Shown piece after piece: positions 20,191 through 31,713 of a DNA stretch of 64,000 nt. Position 1 is the stretch's first letter; every line of letters begins with the position of its first letter. The DNA comes from Polynucleobacter sp. MWH-UH19D (GTDB lineage Bacteria; Pseudomonadota; Gammaproteobacteria; Burkholderiales; Burkholderiaceae): positions 1,886,980-1,950,979 of the forward strand of contig NZ_CP099571.1 in the NCBI RefSeq assembly GCF_040409795.1. The letters run 5' to 3'. The notes beneath the pieces are model-generated. The model was not told the DNA's origin, ran no database searches, and worked only from the letters and a program-made list of their open reading frames with translations. A program made the translations under genes and the position numbers.

Positions 20191-20845
20191 AAGCTTGGAT
20201 ACGATCCAAAGCTGCTGCCGTGAGTTCTGCAATTTGCTTGAGGTAGAAAGCGCCCATATCAGCAGTAAATCGAGTCTCGTCTTTACTAGCCAACAGCAGA
20301 ACTGCTGGGGACTGATTTGCGCCGATGCTTTTTCCAATCGGTAGACCAATAGCCACCATGCTTTGCCATTCAGGATCTACTTGCGTTTGGCTGGCTAACA
20401 AATCTACGCTGGCCGCAGCCAGCTCCTTGGCAGAGCCACACAAGGGTGTATCGATCCATGGGCCGAATGCAGAATTGGGTGATAACAGTTGCGCGGCTTC
20501 AACCTCAAAGACCTCGGCCAAACCAGTAGTAATTGCAGCCTCAACATCAGCTTTATTGTTGGCCTTCATCAAGCGCAATAACCAAGCCACTAAGCTTTGT
20601 TGAGTTTTGTCATTGCGACTACCGAAGTGCAACATCTCACTTAAACGACGATTGAGCTCTTGGTTCTGCGAACGCAGTACAGTCATCTGCCGTTCTTGCA
20701 AAGAAATGGCTCGATCTTCGTGGGGATGCTTGATTCGAATCTCATTAAAAAGATTGGCATAACGTTCAAAAAAACCAGGGGTTGCTCGCAACCATTCGGC
20801 AACCAACTCTTCTTGCTCGGCCTGTTTTGGATCTATCGCGCTCAT
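20171..20845 (-). CDS. DUF484 family protein
   Basis: A 224-residue protein of the DUF484 family. It starts with a helical region containing ATPGFFERYANLF and ISLQERQMTVLRSQN, a likely coiled coil (about 40-75), and continues into a GAF-like fold. It is almost always encoded next to xerC in proteobacteria; the molecular role is not established. Overlap with xerC suggests translational coupling. Confidence 0.85.
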   Translation of the reverse strand: MSAIDPKQAEQEELVAEWLRATPGFFERYANLFNEIRIKHPHEDRAISLQERQMTVLRSQNQELNRRLSEMLHFGSRNDKTQQSLVAWLLRLMKANNKADVEAAITTGLAEVFEVEAAQLLSPNSAFGPWIDTPLCGSAKELAAASVDLLASQTQVDPEWQSMVAIGLPIGKSIGANQSPAVLLLASKDETRFTADMGAFYLKQIAELTAAALDRIQAYEIKAG

Positions 20846-20869
20846 GTATCTCTTTCCTGAATTTCTTAC

Positions 20870-22342
20870 TTAGCTCAGTTTTTTACGTAGCAATTCATTT
20901 ACCTGACCAGGATTTGCTTTACCCTGTGAGGCTTTCATAATCTGACCCACCAAAGCATTGAAAGCTTTCTCTTTTCCGGATCGGAATTCTTCAACGGATT
21001 TTTGATTAGCCGCAAGCACCTGATCAATGATGGCTTCTAATGCGCCACTATCGCTAATCTGCTTTAGCCCTTTGGCATCAATAATTTGATCGACTGTACT
21101 CATTGACTTGCCTGCAATCGCGTCATCCCAAAGGGTTGCAAAAATATCTTTTGCAATCTTGTTCGAAATTGTGCCATCAGCAACTCGAGTTAGCAGGGGC
21201 GCCAAATGCTCTGCTTTTAATGGCGCATCAGCGATCGCAATTCCTACACGATTAATTGAGGAAGCAAATTCTCCAGCAATTAAATTAGCCGCTGCTTTTG
21301 CTAATGGCTTACCAACAATCGCCAATAACTCTTCAAACACTTTGGCAGTATCGCGATCTTGACTTAACAACTGTGCGTCATATGCACTGAGTCCATACTC
21401 AGACTGCCACTGCGCACGCAAATCTGCAGGCAATGCTGGCATCGTACTGCGCACCCTAGCAATCCATGCATCATCAATGACCACCGGCAACAAGTCTGGA
21501 TCTGGGAAATAACGGTAATCATTCGCATCTTCTTTACTACGCATGCTGCGAGTTTCACCGCGAACAGGGTCGTATAGGCGTGTTTCTTGAACTACTGTGC
21601 CACCATCTTCAATCAGTTCAATTTGACGGCGCACCTCATACTGAATCGCTTCTTCTAAAAAGCGGAAGGAATTTAAGTTTTTAATTTCGCAACGCGTGCC
21701 AAATTCCGTCTGCCCTTTTGGTCGCACAGATACGTTGGCATCACAACGGAAAGATCCTTCTTGCATATTACCGTCGCAAACACCTAACCAAACCACTAAG
21801 CCGTGCAAAGCCTTCGCGTAGGCAACGGCTTCAGCAGCGCTACGCATCACTGGCTCAGTTACGATCTCCAAAAGTGGGGTGCCAGCGCGATTGAGGTCAA
21901 TGCCACTTGAAGGCTCTCCATGCGGGCCAATGAAACCCTCTTCATGAACGGATTTGCCTGCATCCTCTTCCATGTGGGCACGAGTGAGTTCAACGGTCTT
22001 GACTTCATCACCCACCAAGATTTCAATCTTTCCACCAATCACCACGGGAATCTCAAACTGACTAATTTGATAGCCCTTTGGAAGATCGGGATAAAAATAG
22101 TTCTTGCGAGCAAAAATGCTTGCTGGTGAAATTTTTGCGCCCACTGCCATGCCAAAACGAATGGCATGCTCAACAGCTTCTCGATTGAGAACTGGTAGTA
22201 CGCCAGGCAAAGCTAAATCCACAGCACATGCTTGTGTATTTGGCTCAGCACCAAAACGAGTACTGGCACCGCTGAAAATTTTTGATTGCGTTTGTAATTG
22301 CGCGTGTGTTTCTAGACCAATAACGACTTCCCACTGCATCAT
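20870..22342 (-). CDS. gatB: Asp/Glu-tRNA amidotransferase subunit B
   Basis: The tRNA-binding kinase subunit of GatCAB, which phosphorylates and then amidates misacylated Glu-tRNA(Gln) or Asp-tRNA(Asn). It begins [15 protein letters not shown], has the [10 protein letters not shown] and [11 protein letters not shown] segments, and ends with the helical YqeY-like tail domain ([13 protein letters not shown]). ATG at 22342 overlaps the gatA stop (ATGA), giving 490 residues; a second ATG follows immediately. Order is gatC-gatA-gatB. Confidence 0.96.
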   Translation of the reverse strand: MMQWEVVIGLETHAQLQTQSKIFSGASTRFGAEPNTQACAVDLALPGVLPVLNREAVEHAIRFGMAVGAKISPASIFARKNYFYPDLPKGYQISQFEIPVVIGGKIEILVGDEVKTVELTRAHMEEDAGKSVHEEGFIGPHGEPSSGIDLNRAGTPLLEIVTEPVMRSAAEAVAYAKALHGLVVWLGVCDGNMQEGSFRCDANVSVRPKGQTEFGTRCEIKNLNSFRFLEEAIQYEVRRQIELIEDGGTVVQETRLYDPVRGETRSMRSKEDANDYRYFPDPDLLPVVIDDAWIARVRSTMPALPADLRAQWQSEYGLSAYDAQLLSQDRDTAKVFEELLAIVGKPLAKAAANLIAGEFASSINRVGIAIADAPLKAEHLAPLLTRVADGTISNKIAKDIFATLWDDAIAGKSMSTVDQIIDAKGLKQISDSGALEAIIDQVLAANQKSVEEFRSGKEKAFNALVGQIMKASQGKANPGQVNELLRKKLS

Positions 22343-23856
22343 GCCACCTCGCTTGCTTGACGCATATGCCAATCACTGGCCTGCTGATATTGATGCGCAA
22401 TTTGCAACAGACGCGCCTCAGAAAAATAATTACCAATTAATTGCATACCAATCGGTAAGTTGCTTGCATTAAACCCGCAAGGAACACTCATCGCGGGCAA
22501 CCCTGCAAGATTGGTAGAGAGCGTGTAAATATCCTCTAAGTACATTTGCACAGGATCTTTTGACTTTTCCCCCAAACGCCAAGCCACATCAGGCGCTACA
22601 GGACCCAAAATAACATCGCACTCTTTGAATGCCGCCTGAAAATCTGATGCAATAATCCGACGAATTTTTTGTGCCTGTAAGTAATATGCGTCGTAATACC
22701 CATGACAAAGAACATAGGTTCCAATCATGATGCGGCGTCTTACTTCTGCACCAAATCCTTCGGTGCGAGACTTTTGATACATATCACCAAGATCTTTGTA
22801 TTCACTTGCACGATGGCCATAACGAACACCATCAAAGCGACTTAAATTACTAGAGGCTTCTGCTGGCGCCAAAACGTAATACACCGGTATCGATAATTTA
22901 GTTTTAGGCAATCTCACTTCGACTAATTTGGCGCCCAAGTTTTCTAAAAGCTTCGCCGCCTCGTTTACAGACTTTGCAACATCGGCAGCTAAGCCATCGG
23001 CAAAAAATTCTCTTGGCAGGCCAACTCTCAAACCTTCTAACGGTTTTGCAGGATTTGCGTTTCCTTCTTGCCAAGCTTGATTGAGGTAGCAAGAATAATC
23101 TTCACCAGAGTCAGACAAAGAAGTGGAATCGCGCGGATCATGTGAAGACATTGCGCTTAGCAAAAGTGCACAGTCCTCTGCCGTCTTGCCCATGGGGCCG
23201 GCTTGGTCTAAGGATGATGCGTAGGCAATCATCCCATAGCGAGAAACGCGCCCATAAGTGGGTTTAATGCCGGTTAAGCCACAAAATGCCGCCGGCTGAC
23301 GAATCGACCCGCCAGTATCTGTGCCCGTTGCAATAGGGGCCAAACCCGCAGCAACTGCAGCAGCAGACCCTCCTGATGACCCACCAGCAACGCAGGATGC
23401 ATTCCAGGGGTTCAATGCTGGGCCATAAGCAGAATTTTCATTCGATGACCCCATTGCAAATTCATCCATATTGGTTTTACCCAAACAAACCATTCCGGCT
23501 CCATTTGGATTATTGGCATCCGGAATTCCCAAATTCGCAACCACAGTGGCATCAAAAGGGCTTTGGTAACCAGCCAAGATTTTGGAAGCTGCGGTGGTCT
23601 TCCACCCTCGGGTTACAAAGACATCTTTGTGCGCAATAGGGATGCCCGTCAACCTGCCAGATTTACCATTTGATATGAGCGAGTCTGCTTTATTTGCTTG
23701 CTCTAAACTTAAGTGAGCATTCACATCAATAAATGCATTCCACCTTTTTTCGGACTCTATACGATCTAAAAAGTACTGTGTTAACTCTTTGCTGGAGACC
23801 TCTTTTGCAGCCAGCGCTTTTGCCATTAAGGCAACGGAAGTGTTGTGCCAGCTCAT
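22339..23856 (-). CDS. gatA: Asp/Glu-tRNA amidotransferase subunit A
   Basis: The amidase subunit of GatCAB, releasing ammonia from glutamine. The Ser-cisSer-Lys triad is seen in PIAHKDVF (Lys), [14 protein letters not shown], and [16 protein letters not shown] (nucleophile Ser). Length 505 residues is slightly above the usual 480-490. It overlaps gatC and gatB by 4 bases each. Confidence 0.96.
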   Translation of the reverse strand: MSWHNTSVALMAKALAAKEVSSKELTQYFLDRIESEKRWNAFIDVNAHLSLEQANKADSLISNGKSGRLTGIPIAHKDVFVTRGWKTTAASKILAGYQSPFDATVVANLGIPDANNPNGAGMVCLGKTNMDEFAMGSSNENSAYGPALNPWNASCVAGGSSGGSAAAVAAGLAPIATGTDTGGSIRQPAAFCGLTGIKPTYGRVSRYGMIAYASSLDQAGPMGKTAEDCALLLSAMSSHDPRDSTSLSDSGEDYSCYLNQAWQEGNANPAKPLEGLRVGLPREFFADGLAADVAKSVNEAAKLLENLGAKLVEVRLPKTKLSIPVYYVLAPAEASSNLSRFDGVRYGHRASEYKDLGDMYQKSRTEGFGAEVRRRIMIGTYVLCHGYYDAYYLQAQKIRRIIASDFQAAFKECDVILGPVAPDVAWRLGEKSKDPVQMYLEDIYTLSTNLAGLPAMSVPCGFNASNLPIGMQLIGNYFSEARLLQIAHQYQQASDWHMRQASEVA

Positions 23857-24146
23857 TCAATCACCTTCGGAACTAAAAAGTAGCCATCTTGTTGGGCTGG
23901 CGCAGATTGCATGTTTTCAGCACGCTGGTCGTGCTCACTCACCTGATCGACCCTCAGTGGCTGAGCCAATTCACGCAAAAATAAAATCGGGTGGGCAAGC
24001 GGTTCAAGACCCTCGGTATTAACAGCCTGCATCTCTTCAACCAGGGAAAAAACTGCTTGTAGTTGAGGCAAAACTGCCTCAGCTTCTTTTTGGCTTAACT
24101 CAAGCCTGGAAAGGTGCGCAATGCGCTGAACATCATCAAGTTTCAT
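23853..24146 (-). CDS. gatC: Asp/Glu-tRNA amidotransferase subunit C
   Basis: The small stabilising subunit of GatCAB. The 97-residue protein begins with [13 protein letters not shown] and carries the GLEPLAHP segment conserved in GatC. It is first in gatCAB and divergent from mreB, with 61 bases between the two starts. Confidence 0.93.
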   Translation of the reverse strand: MKLDDVQRIAHLSRLELSQKEAEAVLPQLQAVFSLVEEMQAVNTEGLEPLAHPILFLRELAQPLRVDQVSEHDQRAENMQSAPAQQDGYFLVPKVIE

Positions 24147-24183
24147 GGGGCGCTAGAGTATCATTACTAAATATTTTCATTAA

Positions 24184-25251
<1,068 letters not shown>

Positions 25252-25275
25252 AAGACGCACGCGTCAATCTAGGAA

Positions 25276-26205
25276 TTGCAACATAGCGCCCCACCACTTT
25301 TCAGACAGGGCATTCCGGCCTTACTTAAACTGATTGTCTGTCTATCAATCAGCATCGCTCTGATGCTGATTGATTTCCGCTTTAAAGCACTTGATCCGAT
25401 TCGCAATTATGTGAATTGGATTTTGCGCCCACTCGAGTATGTCATGATGGCGCCACGCAACGCGTTTGAAATTACCTCAGAATATTTCACAACGCGCTCT
25501 GTCTTAGAAAAAGAAAATCAAGCAATGAAAACCCGTCTAGCAGAGCTCTCACTGCTAGCTAATCAATCAGAATTTTTAATGATTGAGAATCAAAATTTGC
25601 GCGAGTTGATGGCACTGCAAAACCAAGTACCTTTTAAAACTTTATCCGTTGAAATTCTGTTCAACCCGCCCAATCCAATTTCACAACGAATTGTGATTAA
25701 CCGAGGCAGCAATGATGGCTTAAAACTCGGCAATCCGATTGCCAACGATGCGGGCATTCTTGGTCAGGTTGTGCGACTCTATGAGCGGTCTGCGGAAGTA
25801 TCTCTGTTGGAAGATCGTGATTTTGCAGTTCCTGTACAAGTTGCTCGTAACGGGCTTAGAGCAGCTGTTTTTGGCGTTGGGCGAGGCAACCCATTGGAAC
25901 TACGCTACCTTCCCGTAGCTAGCGATCTAGAGGTTGGCGACATCTTGCTGACTTCAGGCATTGATGGCGTCTATCCCCCAGGGTTTGCAGTTGCTGTCAT
26001 CAGCAAAATAGAACGCAATGCGGATAAAAACTCTTCCAATGTATTTTGCGAACCTATTGCAGCGGTCAATCGTTATCGTCAGGCTCTAGCTCTTTTATAC
26101 GACCCACAATTTGACGCTAAAGCACCTGTCTACAACAAGCCGACTACTGGAACTCAAAATAACACACCTGGTCGTAGACAAACCCGCGCAAGAGGAATGC
26201 AATGA
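25276..26205 (+). CDS. mreC: Rod-shape protein MreC
   Basis: A bitopic scaffold that activates PBP2-RodA. A short cytoplasmic start and one membrane segment (about 15-35) precede a coiled coil around residues 65-105 (SVLEKENQAMKTRLAEL) and two beta domains. The initiation codon is TTG at 25276; the protein it gives (309 residues) has the N-terminus expected of the family. It overlaps mreD by 4 bases. The C-terminal tail is polar and low in complexity. Confidence 0.93.
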   Translation: MQHSAPPLFRQGIPALLKLIVCLSISIALMLIDFRFKALDPIRNYVNWILRPLEYVMMAPRNAFEITSEYFTTRSVLEKENQAMKTRLAELSLLANQSEFLMIENQNLRELMALQNQVPFKTLSVEILFNPPNPISQRIVINRGSNDGLKLGNPIANDAGILGQVVRLYERSAEVSLLEDRDFAVPVQVARNGLRAAVFGVGRGNPLELRYLPVASDLEVGDILLTSGIDGVYPPGFAVAVISKIERNADKNSSNVFCEPIAAVNRYRQALALLYDPQFDAKAPVYNKPTTGTQNNTPGRRQTRARGMQ

Positions 26206-26726
26206 TTGACTTTCAAAGCGGCTATATCTTGCGCCCGGTAAATCCGGCATTCATTTACTTCAGCTTATTTTGCGCGCTACTACTGAATTTATTGCCGATC
26301 GGCAATTACAGCTGGGCACCAGACTGGCTCATTCTGTGTATCGTCTTTTGGAATATTCATCAACACCGCTATGTTGATGTTGTTTGGGCATTTATTTTGG
26401 GCCTAATCATGGATGTTCATAATTCCGATCTTTTGGGATTACATGCGTTTAGTTATTCATTGGTTGCTTACATTGCAATCTCCTGGCATCGACGCATTGT
26501 TGCTTTGACCGTTCTCTCTCAAGCGCTACATCTCATTCCTATATTTTTATTGGTCTCCTTATTTCCTGTATTGGCGCACTGGATGCTTAGTGGTGAACTT
26601 TACTGGTGGGCACTAACAGGCTCCATTCAAGCTTTAATAGAAGCAGCACTTTGGCCATTTGCGACTCGAATTTTATTGGCCCCACAACGTCGCCCAATTG
26701 ACGTTGATTACAATCGCCCGCTTTAA
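26202..26726 (+). CDS. mreD: Rod-shape protein MreD
   Basis: A small integral membrane component of the elongasome, 174 residues with about five hydrophobic segments. Context between mreC and mrdA, together with the segment PDWLILCIVFWNIHQHR and the LGLIMDVHNSDLLGLHAF block, supports MreD. The start overlaps the mreC stop as ATGA. Confidence 0.92.
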   Translation: MIDFQSGYILRPVNPAFIYFSLFCALLLNLLPIGNYSWAPDWLILCIVFWNIHQHRYVDVVWAFILGLIMDVHNSDLLGLHAFSYSLVAYIAISWHRRIVALTVLSQALHLIPIFLLVSLFPVLAHWMLSGELYWWALTGSIQALIEAALWPFATRILLAPQRRPIDVDYNRPL

Positions 26727-26734
26727 GAAGCGAC

Positions 26735-28642
26735 ATGGTTTCTTTTAAAAAGCCCAACCTAGATTCCTTTCAGGAACGCATTCACATTGCGACCTTATTT
26801 GTCACCATCTGCTTTTTGCTTTTAGTTACACGATTAGTATGGCTACAGCTAATTAGCCATGGAAAGTACTCCTTACTTGCGGAAAGCAATCGCATTGCGC
26901 TGGTGCCAGCACCAGCTAATCGGGGATTAATTATTGATCGCAATGGCATTGTGATTGGGCGAAATTATTCTGCATTAACGCTCGATATCAATGCAGAAGA
27001 AGTGAAGGGCAATGTAGACCAGCTGATCAACGAACTCTCCGAAATTATTGATATCTCCCCAAGAGACCGTCGCAATTTCAAGCGCTCTTTAGAAGATTCA
27101 CGCAATATGGGCACAATTCCATTGCGCTCTATGCTCAATGAAGCTGAAACAGCGCGCTTTATGGCTAATCGCTACCGCTTTCCCGGCGTAGAGATCAGAG
27201 CAAGAAATTTCCGTGAATATCCATACAATGAATTAGCCTCGCATTTAGTTGGTTACATCGGTCGAGTTTCGCAACGCGATAAAGAGCGCATGCAAACTGA
27301 AATTGAGAACTCTAGGGCAGATGATCTAGACGCTTTACAAACTTCATTTTTACCTGGCATTCAATATGTAGGAAAAATTGGTCTAGAGCAAAGCTATGAG
27401 AGCGTATTGCGTGGCGTACCTGGATATGATCAAGTTGAAATTACCGCTGGAGGCAAACCGGTTCGCACGCTTTCTAGCTCTCCCTCATCTCCAGGAAAAA
27501 ATATTGTGCTGTCAGTTGATGTCAAACTGCAGTATTTAGTTGAAGAGCTTTATGGAAACTTTCGAGGCGCCTTTGTTGCAATTGAACCAGAAACTGGCGA
27601 CGTATTAGCATTTGTCTCCAAGCCGAACTTTAATCCCAATGATTTTGTCGAAGGCATTGATTCGGTAACCTGGAAAGAATTAAACGACTCGCCCCAAAAA
27701 CCTTTATATAACCGCCCACTCAAGGGTATCTATCCGCCTGGTTCAACCTATAAGCCATTTATGGCTCTAGCGGCATTGGAAAATAAAAAACGTACACCAT
27801 CACAAACCATATCAGACCCTGGTTATTTTGACTTTGGTAATCACACTTTCCGTGACGACAAAAAAGGTGGGCATGGAATAGTAGATATGCAAAAGTCAAT
27901 TGTTGAGTCTTGCGATACCTACTACTACACCCTTGCCCGCGATATGGGTGTAAACATGATGCATGACTTCATGAAACCCTTCGGCTTTGGTCAAATCACT
28001 GGCATTGATTTACAAGGCGAATCGAAAGGCGTTCTTCCTTCTACGGATTGGAAAAAAGCAACTTTCAAAAAACCAGAGCAACAAAAATGGTACGAAGGAG
28101 AAACGATTTCGCTTGGTATTGGTCAAGGATATAACTCATTCACTATCTTGCAACTTGCTCATGCCATGGCGAACTTAGCTAACAATGGCGTTGTGATGAA
28201 ACCCCATTTAGTAAAAGCTATCGAAGACCCATTCACGCGCAATCGAGTGCTCACGACTCCAAAAGAAAGCTATCGGATTGACTTGAACCCTGAGAACATT
28301 GAGATCATCAAAAAAGCCATGGTTGAAGTAAACGTTTCCGGCACCTCTGCTGCAGCATTTAGAGGCGCTGGGTACGTTGCTGGCGGTAAAACTGGTACAG
28401 CGCAAGTATTCAGCTTGAACTCAAAAGATTACAAACATGGCGCAACTGCAGAGTTCTTGCGCGACCATGCGCTTTATATCGCGTTTGCGCCAGCAGATAA
28501 GCCCACCATAGTGATCGCCATGGTGGTTGAGAACGCAGGGTTTGGCGCTCAATATGCCGCCCCCATTGCCCGCAAAGCATTGGATTACTACGTTGAGGGA
28601 AAGTGGCCTAAGGAGGTTCCTGAATGGAAAAGAGCCCCATAA
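26735..28642 (+). CDS. mrdA: Penicillin-binding protein 2 (elongasome transpeptidase)
   Basis: Cross-links peptidoglycan during cell elongation as RodA's partner. The 635-residue protein has one N-terminal membrane anchor (about 19-40), the non-catalytic dimerisation domain with ANRGLIIDRNG (61-71), and the transpeptidase domain: SxxK at S337-K340, the SxN-type motif in VESCDTYYY, and KTGTAQ. Family members carry all three. It overlaps rodA by 19 bases. Confidence 0.96.
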   Translation: MVSFKKPNLDSFQERIHIATLFVTICFLLLVTRLVWLQLISHGKYSLLAESNRIALVPAPANRGLIIDRNGIVIGRNYSALTLDINAEEVKGNVDQLINELSEIIDISPRDRRNFKRSLEDSRNMGTIPLRSMLNEAETARFMANRYRFPGVEIRARNFREYPYNELASHLVGYIGRVSQRDKERMQTEIENSRADDLDALQTSFLPGIQYVGKIGLEQSYESVLRGVPGYDQVEITAGGKPVRTLSSSPSSPGKNIVLSVDVKLQYLVEELYGNFRGAFVAIEPETGDVLAFVSKPNFNPNDFVEGIDSVTWKELNDSPQKPLYNRPLKGIYPPGSTYKPFMALAALENKKRTPSQTISDPGYFDFGNHTFRDDKKGGHGIVDMQKSIVESCDTYYYTLARDMGVNMMHDFMKPFGFGQITGIDLQGESKGVLPSTDWKKATFKKPEQQKWYEGETISLGIGQGYNSFTILQLAHAMANLANNGVVMKPHLVKAIEDPFTRNRVLTTPKESYRIDLNPENIEIIKKAMVEVNVSGTSAAAFRGAGYVAGGKTGTAQVFSLNSKDYKHGATAEFLRDHALYIAFAPADKPTIVIAMVVENAGFGAQYAAPIARKALDYYVEGKWPKEVPEWKRAP

Positions 28643-29775
28643 AAAAAATTCAATCACTTTTCTTTGGTTTTTTCGCTGGTTTAGATCGCCAGCTAGGCTT
28701 GATTCTGCTTGGCTTGGCATGCGTAGGCTTTTTTACGTTTTTATCTGCTAGTCAAAATACCCCCGTCCAAATTGCCGATGAGCTTCGCAATCTTGCATTG
28801 TCATTTGCAGTAATGTGGCTGGTATCTCGCATTCCACCAAAGTGGCTAGAAATTAGTGCTGTTTGGATTTACGGCTTTGGCGTTGCATTACTCATTGCAG
28901 TAGCAGTTTTCGGACTCATCAAGAAAGGTGCGCGCCGCTGGCTCAATATTGGAATTGTTATTCAACCCTCTGAAATTATGAAAATTGCGATGCCACTCAT
29001 GCTGGCGTGGTACTTTCAAAAACGAGAAGGTATACAAAAAGCATGGGATTATGCTGTTGCAGTCATTATTTTAGCGATCCCCGTCTTTCTTATTGCACGT
29101 CAACCCGATCTCGGAACCGCATTACTGGTTTTCGCGGCTGGTCTTTACGTCATTATTTTGGCTGGCTTGCCTTGGAAGTGGATACTGCCATTTGTAGCGG
29201 TTGGGGTTATTGGAATTTTCTTAATTATTATTTTTGGTAGCACTATTTGTGCCCATGATGTTGCGTGGCCTTTTGTACATAACTACCAAAAACATCGTAT
29301 ATGCACCCTTTTAGACCCCAGCAGCGATCCGCTTGGCAAGGGCTTTCATACCATTCAGTCCATGATTGCAATTGGCTCGGGCGGCTTTTTTGGCAAGGGC
29401 TGGTTTCAAGGTACGCAAGCGCATTTGGAGTTTATTCCTGAAAAACATACGGACTTCGTTTTTGCAGTTTTTTCTGAAGAATTTGGCTTGCTTGGTAACT
29501 TAGTGTTAATTGCACTCTTCTTCGCGCTCATCAAACGTGGCCTCACCATATCAGCTAGTGCACCGAATTTATTTACACGTCTTCTTGGTGCAGCAGTGAC
29601 ACTCATCTTCTTTACTTATGCATTTGTAAATATTGGTATGGTTAGCGGCTTACTTCCTGTCGTTGGCGTTCCCCTGCCGTTCATTAGCTATGGAGGAACC
29701 GCATTAGTCACCCTAGGATTTGGTGCTGGCATCTTAATGAGCATTCATCGCCACCGCCGCTTAGTGCAAAGCTAA
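28624..29775 (+). CDS. rodA: SEDS glycosyltransferase RodA
   Basis: Polymerises lipid II into glycan strands in the elongasome. The 383-residue protein has about ten membrane segments, with family motifs ARRWLNIG, PSEIMKIAMPL, RQPDLGTALLV, SSDPLGKGFHTIQSMIAIGSGG-like region and LPFISYGGTALVT. The loop before DPSSDPLG is slightly longer than in E. coli and contains two Cys. It ends the mre operon ahead of a strong bidirectional terminator. Confidence 0.95.
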   Translation: MEKSPIKKIQSLFFGFFAGLDRQLGLILLGLACVGFFTFLSASQNTPVQIADELRNLALSFAVMWLVSRIPPKWLEISAVWIYGFGVALLIAVAVFGLIKKGARRWLNIGIVIQPSEIMKIAMPLMLAWYFQKREGIQKAWDYAVAVIILAIPVFLIARQPDLGTALLVFAAGLYVIILAGLPWKWILPFVAVGVIGIFLIIIFGSTICAHDVAWPFVHNYQKHRICTLLDPSSDPLGKGFHTIQSMIAIGSGGFFGKGWFQGTQAHLEFIPEKHTDFVFAVFSEEFGLLGNLVLIALFFALIKRGLTISASAPNLFTRLLGAAVTLIFFTYAFVNIGMVSGLLPVVGVPLPFISYGGTALVTLGFGAGILMSIHRHRRLVQS

Positions 29776-29836
29776 TACAAAAATTGATGAGCGATTTCTT
29801 GATGGGTCGGCTGTGTATTGTGCAGCTTGACCCAAT

Positions 29837-29864
29837 AAAAAAGCCCGGCATGCCGGGCTTTTTT
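29837..29864. terminator. Bidirectional Rho-independent terminator
   Basis: A perfect 14-bp palindrome: six A, then GCCCGGCA/TGCCGGGC, then six T. The GC-rich stem with flanking A and T runs can terminate both rodA (plus) and hup (minus), which converge here. Confidence 0.92.
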
Positions 29865-29879
29865 ATCAACAACGAAGAA

Positions 29880-30164
29880 TTACTTCTTACGCTTGTTAAC
29901 AGAGTCTTTAAACGCTTTGCCAGCAGAAAACTTAACAGTTTTCGCAGCAGCGATTTTGAGGGGCTCACCAGTTTTTGGGTTACGGCCCATACGTGCTGCG
30001 CGCTTGCCTGAAGCAAAAGTACCAAAACCGATCAGTTGTACTGAATCGCCTTTAGTAACAGCTTTAATAATGTGCTCAATTGCAGAATTCAATGCAAATT
30101 CAGCCTTGGCTTTAGAGATCTCCGCGTCGTCAGCAATCGCTGCGATTAGTTCGGCTTTGTTCAA
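29880..30164 (-). CDS. HU-family DNA-binding protein
   Basis: A 94-residue nucleoid protein that bends DNA without sequence preference. It has the [20 protein letters not shown] start and the family signature [21 protein letters not shown], with RMGRNP forming the DNA-binding arm tip. The length suits HU rather than IHF. It is monocistronic by context, with a GGAG ribosome binding site and the strong terminator downstream. Confidence 0.94.
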   Translation of the reverse strand: MNKAELIAAIADDAEISKAKAEFALNSAIEHIIKAVTKGDSVQLIGFGTFASGKRAARMGRNPKTGEPLKIAAAKTVKFSAGKAFKDSVNKRKK

Positions 30165-30275
30165 GTGAAGCTCCTTATAGATAGTGATGTCGGCGCATAA
30201 CGCGCTTCCATGATTTTAACCACAAAAAATTATAAAAATAAAGCTTAGCGATAACAATTTTAAAACTATTGCAAA

Positions 30276-30641
30276 TTAATCATTTATTACTTCTACGCCA
30301 GAAACAAAATATTCAGTATCCCCAAAACATGTTGTTGGCAGGCCAATGTGTTGATCATAACTTAGGGCGACTTTTTTTCCTAAGTTAGCATTGATTTTTT
30401 GCGCTACAGCATCATCACGCACCGTAAAGAGGAATTTTTCAGACATTGTTCCTGGCATAGAAACCATTGCCAATTCACCCTCCCACGTCTTACATATAAA
30501 TCCACGTTTAGAGAATTTTTGTACATAACCCGCTCTTTCTCCATTGCCATAGCTCCAAGTTAACATGAGCCACGTGTAGGCCGAAATACCCACTAAGCCA
30601 ATTAAAACAAGGCTTAAGAGCCATTTTATAAAGCTATTCAT
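30276..30641 (-). CDS. Small membrane-anchored protein of unknown function
   Basis: A 121-residue protein with one N-terminal hydrophobic segment (about residues 6-28) and a periplasmic-looking soluble domain containing RGFICKTWEGELAMVSMPG and two or three Cys. ATG at 30641 has a GGAG ribosome binding site, so it is preferred over an upstream in-frame start at 30671. I do not recognise a characterised family. A perfect FNR-type box lies about 60 bases upstream of the ATG, shared with the divergent lpxO gene. Confidence 0.7.
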   Translation of the reverse strand: MNSFIKWLLSLVLIGLVGISAYTWLMLTWSYGNGERAGYVQKFSKRGFICKTWEGELAMVSMPGTMSEKFLFTVRDDAVAQKINANLGKKVALSYDQHIGLPTTCFGDTEYFVSGVEVIND

Positions 30642-30693
30642 GCGGTGTTCTCCATTTATTTGTATCCACATTTACCCTAGCGGGGCAACCCTC

Positions 30694-30707
30694 TTGATTT
30701 ACATCAA
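30694..30707. promoter_or_regulatory. Perfect FNR/ANR-type box
   Basis: TTGATTTACATCAA matches the FNR/ANR/DNR consensus TTGAT-N4-ATCAA at all ten defined bases. It sits in the divergent gap between the small membrane protein (minus) and lpxO (plus), about 60 bases from the minus-strand ATG and 95 from the plus-strand one. Which gene it controls, and whether by FNR or a CRP relative, is inference. Confidence 0.6.
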
Positions 30708-30794
30708 GTATAGGGGCTTATAAGAAAAAGAAATGATCAATTGGCTACCTCATTCCAAATTAAAATCTAGCTATTACGTTAATAGGCAAAAGCA

Positions 30795-31697
30795 ATGCAA
30801 GTTCGTCACATTATTTTTTTTATATTTGTAGCATCAGCAATTTATGTCTATTACAGAGGAAAGGTACGTTTTGGCGTTGTTAGATCGCTTACGGATTACC
30901 AAGTTTTACTCGCTCCAGTAAATGCCTTGTTGTATTTATTTTCAAAAGTTAAAGCAAGCGCTTTCATTCCAGTAGGCCAGTTTCCTGAAATGAAGCCCTT
31001 GCAAGATAACTGGGAAATTATTCGCCAAGAGGCGCTTTCCTTGAATGCCGATGGCGCAATTGCTGCCGCTACTGGATACAACGATATTGGTTTTAATTCT
31101 TTTTTTAGAACAGGCTGGAAGCGCTTTCATCTATATTGGTATGGCAAAGATTTGCCATCTGCCCAGGCAAGCTGCCCTAAAACTGTCGCCTTACTTAAGT
31201 CAATTCCCTCAATTAAAGCCGCTATGTTTGCTTCGCTGCCGCCTGGGGCAACGCTAGTTCGCCATCGCGATCCCTATGCTGGATCGCTACGCTATCACAT
31301 TGGTCTTGTAACACCAAACGATCCCAAATGCTTTATTGATGTAGATGGGGAACGATATTTTTGGAAGGATGGCGAGCCCGTTATGTTTGATGAAACTTTT
31401 ATTCACTATGCTGCCAACGAAACCGATCATCAGCGAATCGTTTTGTTTTGTGACGTTGAGAGGCCCGTACATACAAAAGTGGTTCAACTGCTAAATCGTT
31501 GGTTTGGACGCTATGTCATGAGTGCTGCCGCTTCACAAAATGTCCCAGGCGAAAAAGTTGGCTTTGTAAATATTTTATTTACTTACTTTTATCATCTTCG
31601 TGCTCAAGCCAAAAAACTGAAGGCCAAACACCGCTCAATTTATTACATTGGCAAATGGGTGTTGATCTTGGGTATATTGTGGGCAATTTTCTGGTAA
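30795..31697 (+). CDS. lpxO: LpxO-type lipid A / aspartyl-asparaginyl beta-hydroxylase family enzyme
   Basis: A 300-residue Fe(II)/2-oxoglutarate oxygenase. An N-terminal membrane anchor (about 4-22) and a C-terminal one (about 282-300) bracket a cytoplasmic domain with the HxD...H iron triad H157, D159, H204 in LVRHRDPYAGSLRYH and DETFIHYA. The anchors, NDIGFNSFF and the spacing match LpxO, which 2-hydroxylates the 3'-secondary acyl chain of lipid A. It needs O2, which makes the FNR box upstream intriguing. A related aspartyl hydroxylase role cannot be excluded. Confidence 0.85.
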   Translation: MQVRHIIFFIFVASAIYVYYRGKVRFGVVRSLTDYQVLLAPVNALLYLFSKVKASAFIPVGQFPEMKPLQDNWEIIRQEALSLNADGAIAAATGYNDIGFNSFFRTGWKRFHLYWYGKDLPSAQASCPKTVALLKSIPSIKAAMFASLPPGATLVRHRDPYAGSLRYHIGLVTPNDPKCFIDVDGERYFWKDGEPVMFDETFIHYAANETDHQRIVLFCDVERPVHTKVVQLLNRWFGRYVMSAAASQNVPGEKVGFVNILFTYFYHLRAQAKKLKAKHRSIYYIGKWVLILGILWAIFW

Positions 31698-31713
31698 GCG
31701 TAAATCTAGGTCT

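Noticed and set aside
20190..20349. XerC starting at 20349
   Set aside because: The extra 53 residues lie inside the DUF484 gene, do not look like the family, and ATG at 20190 gives the normal length.
29837..29864. 28-base palindrome as a possible protein-binding operator
   Set aside because: GC-rich stem with flanking A and T runs between convergent genes is a standard terminator.
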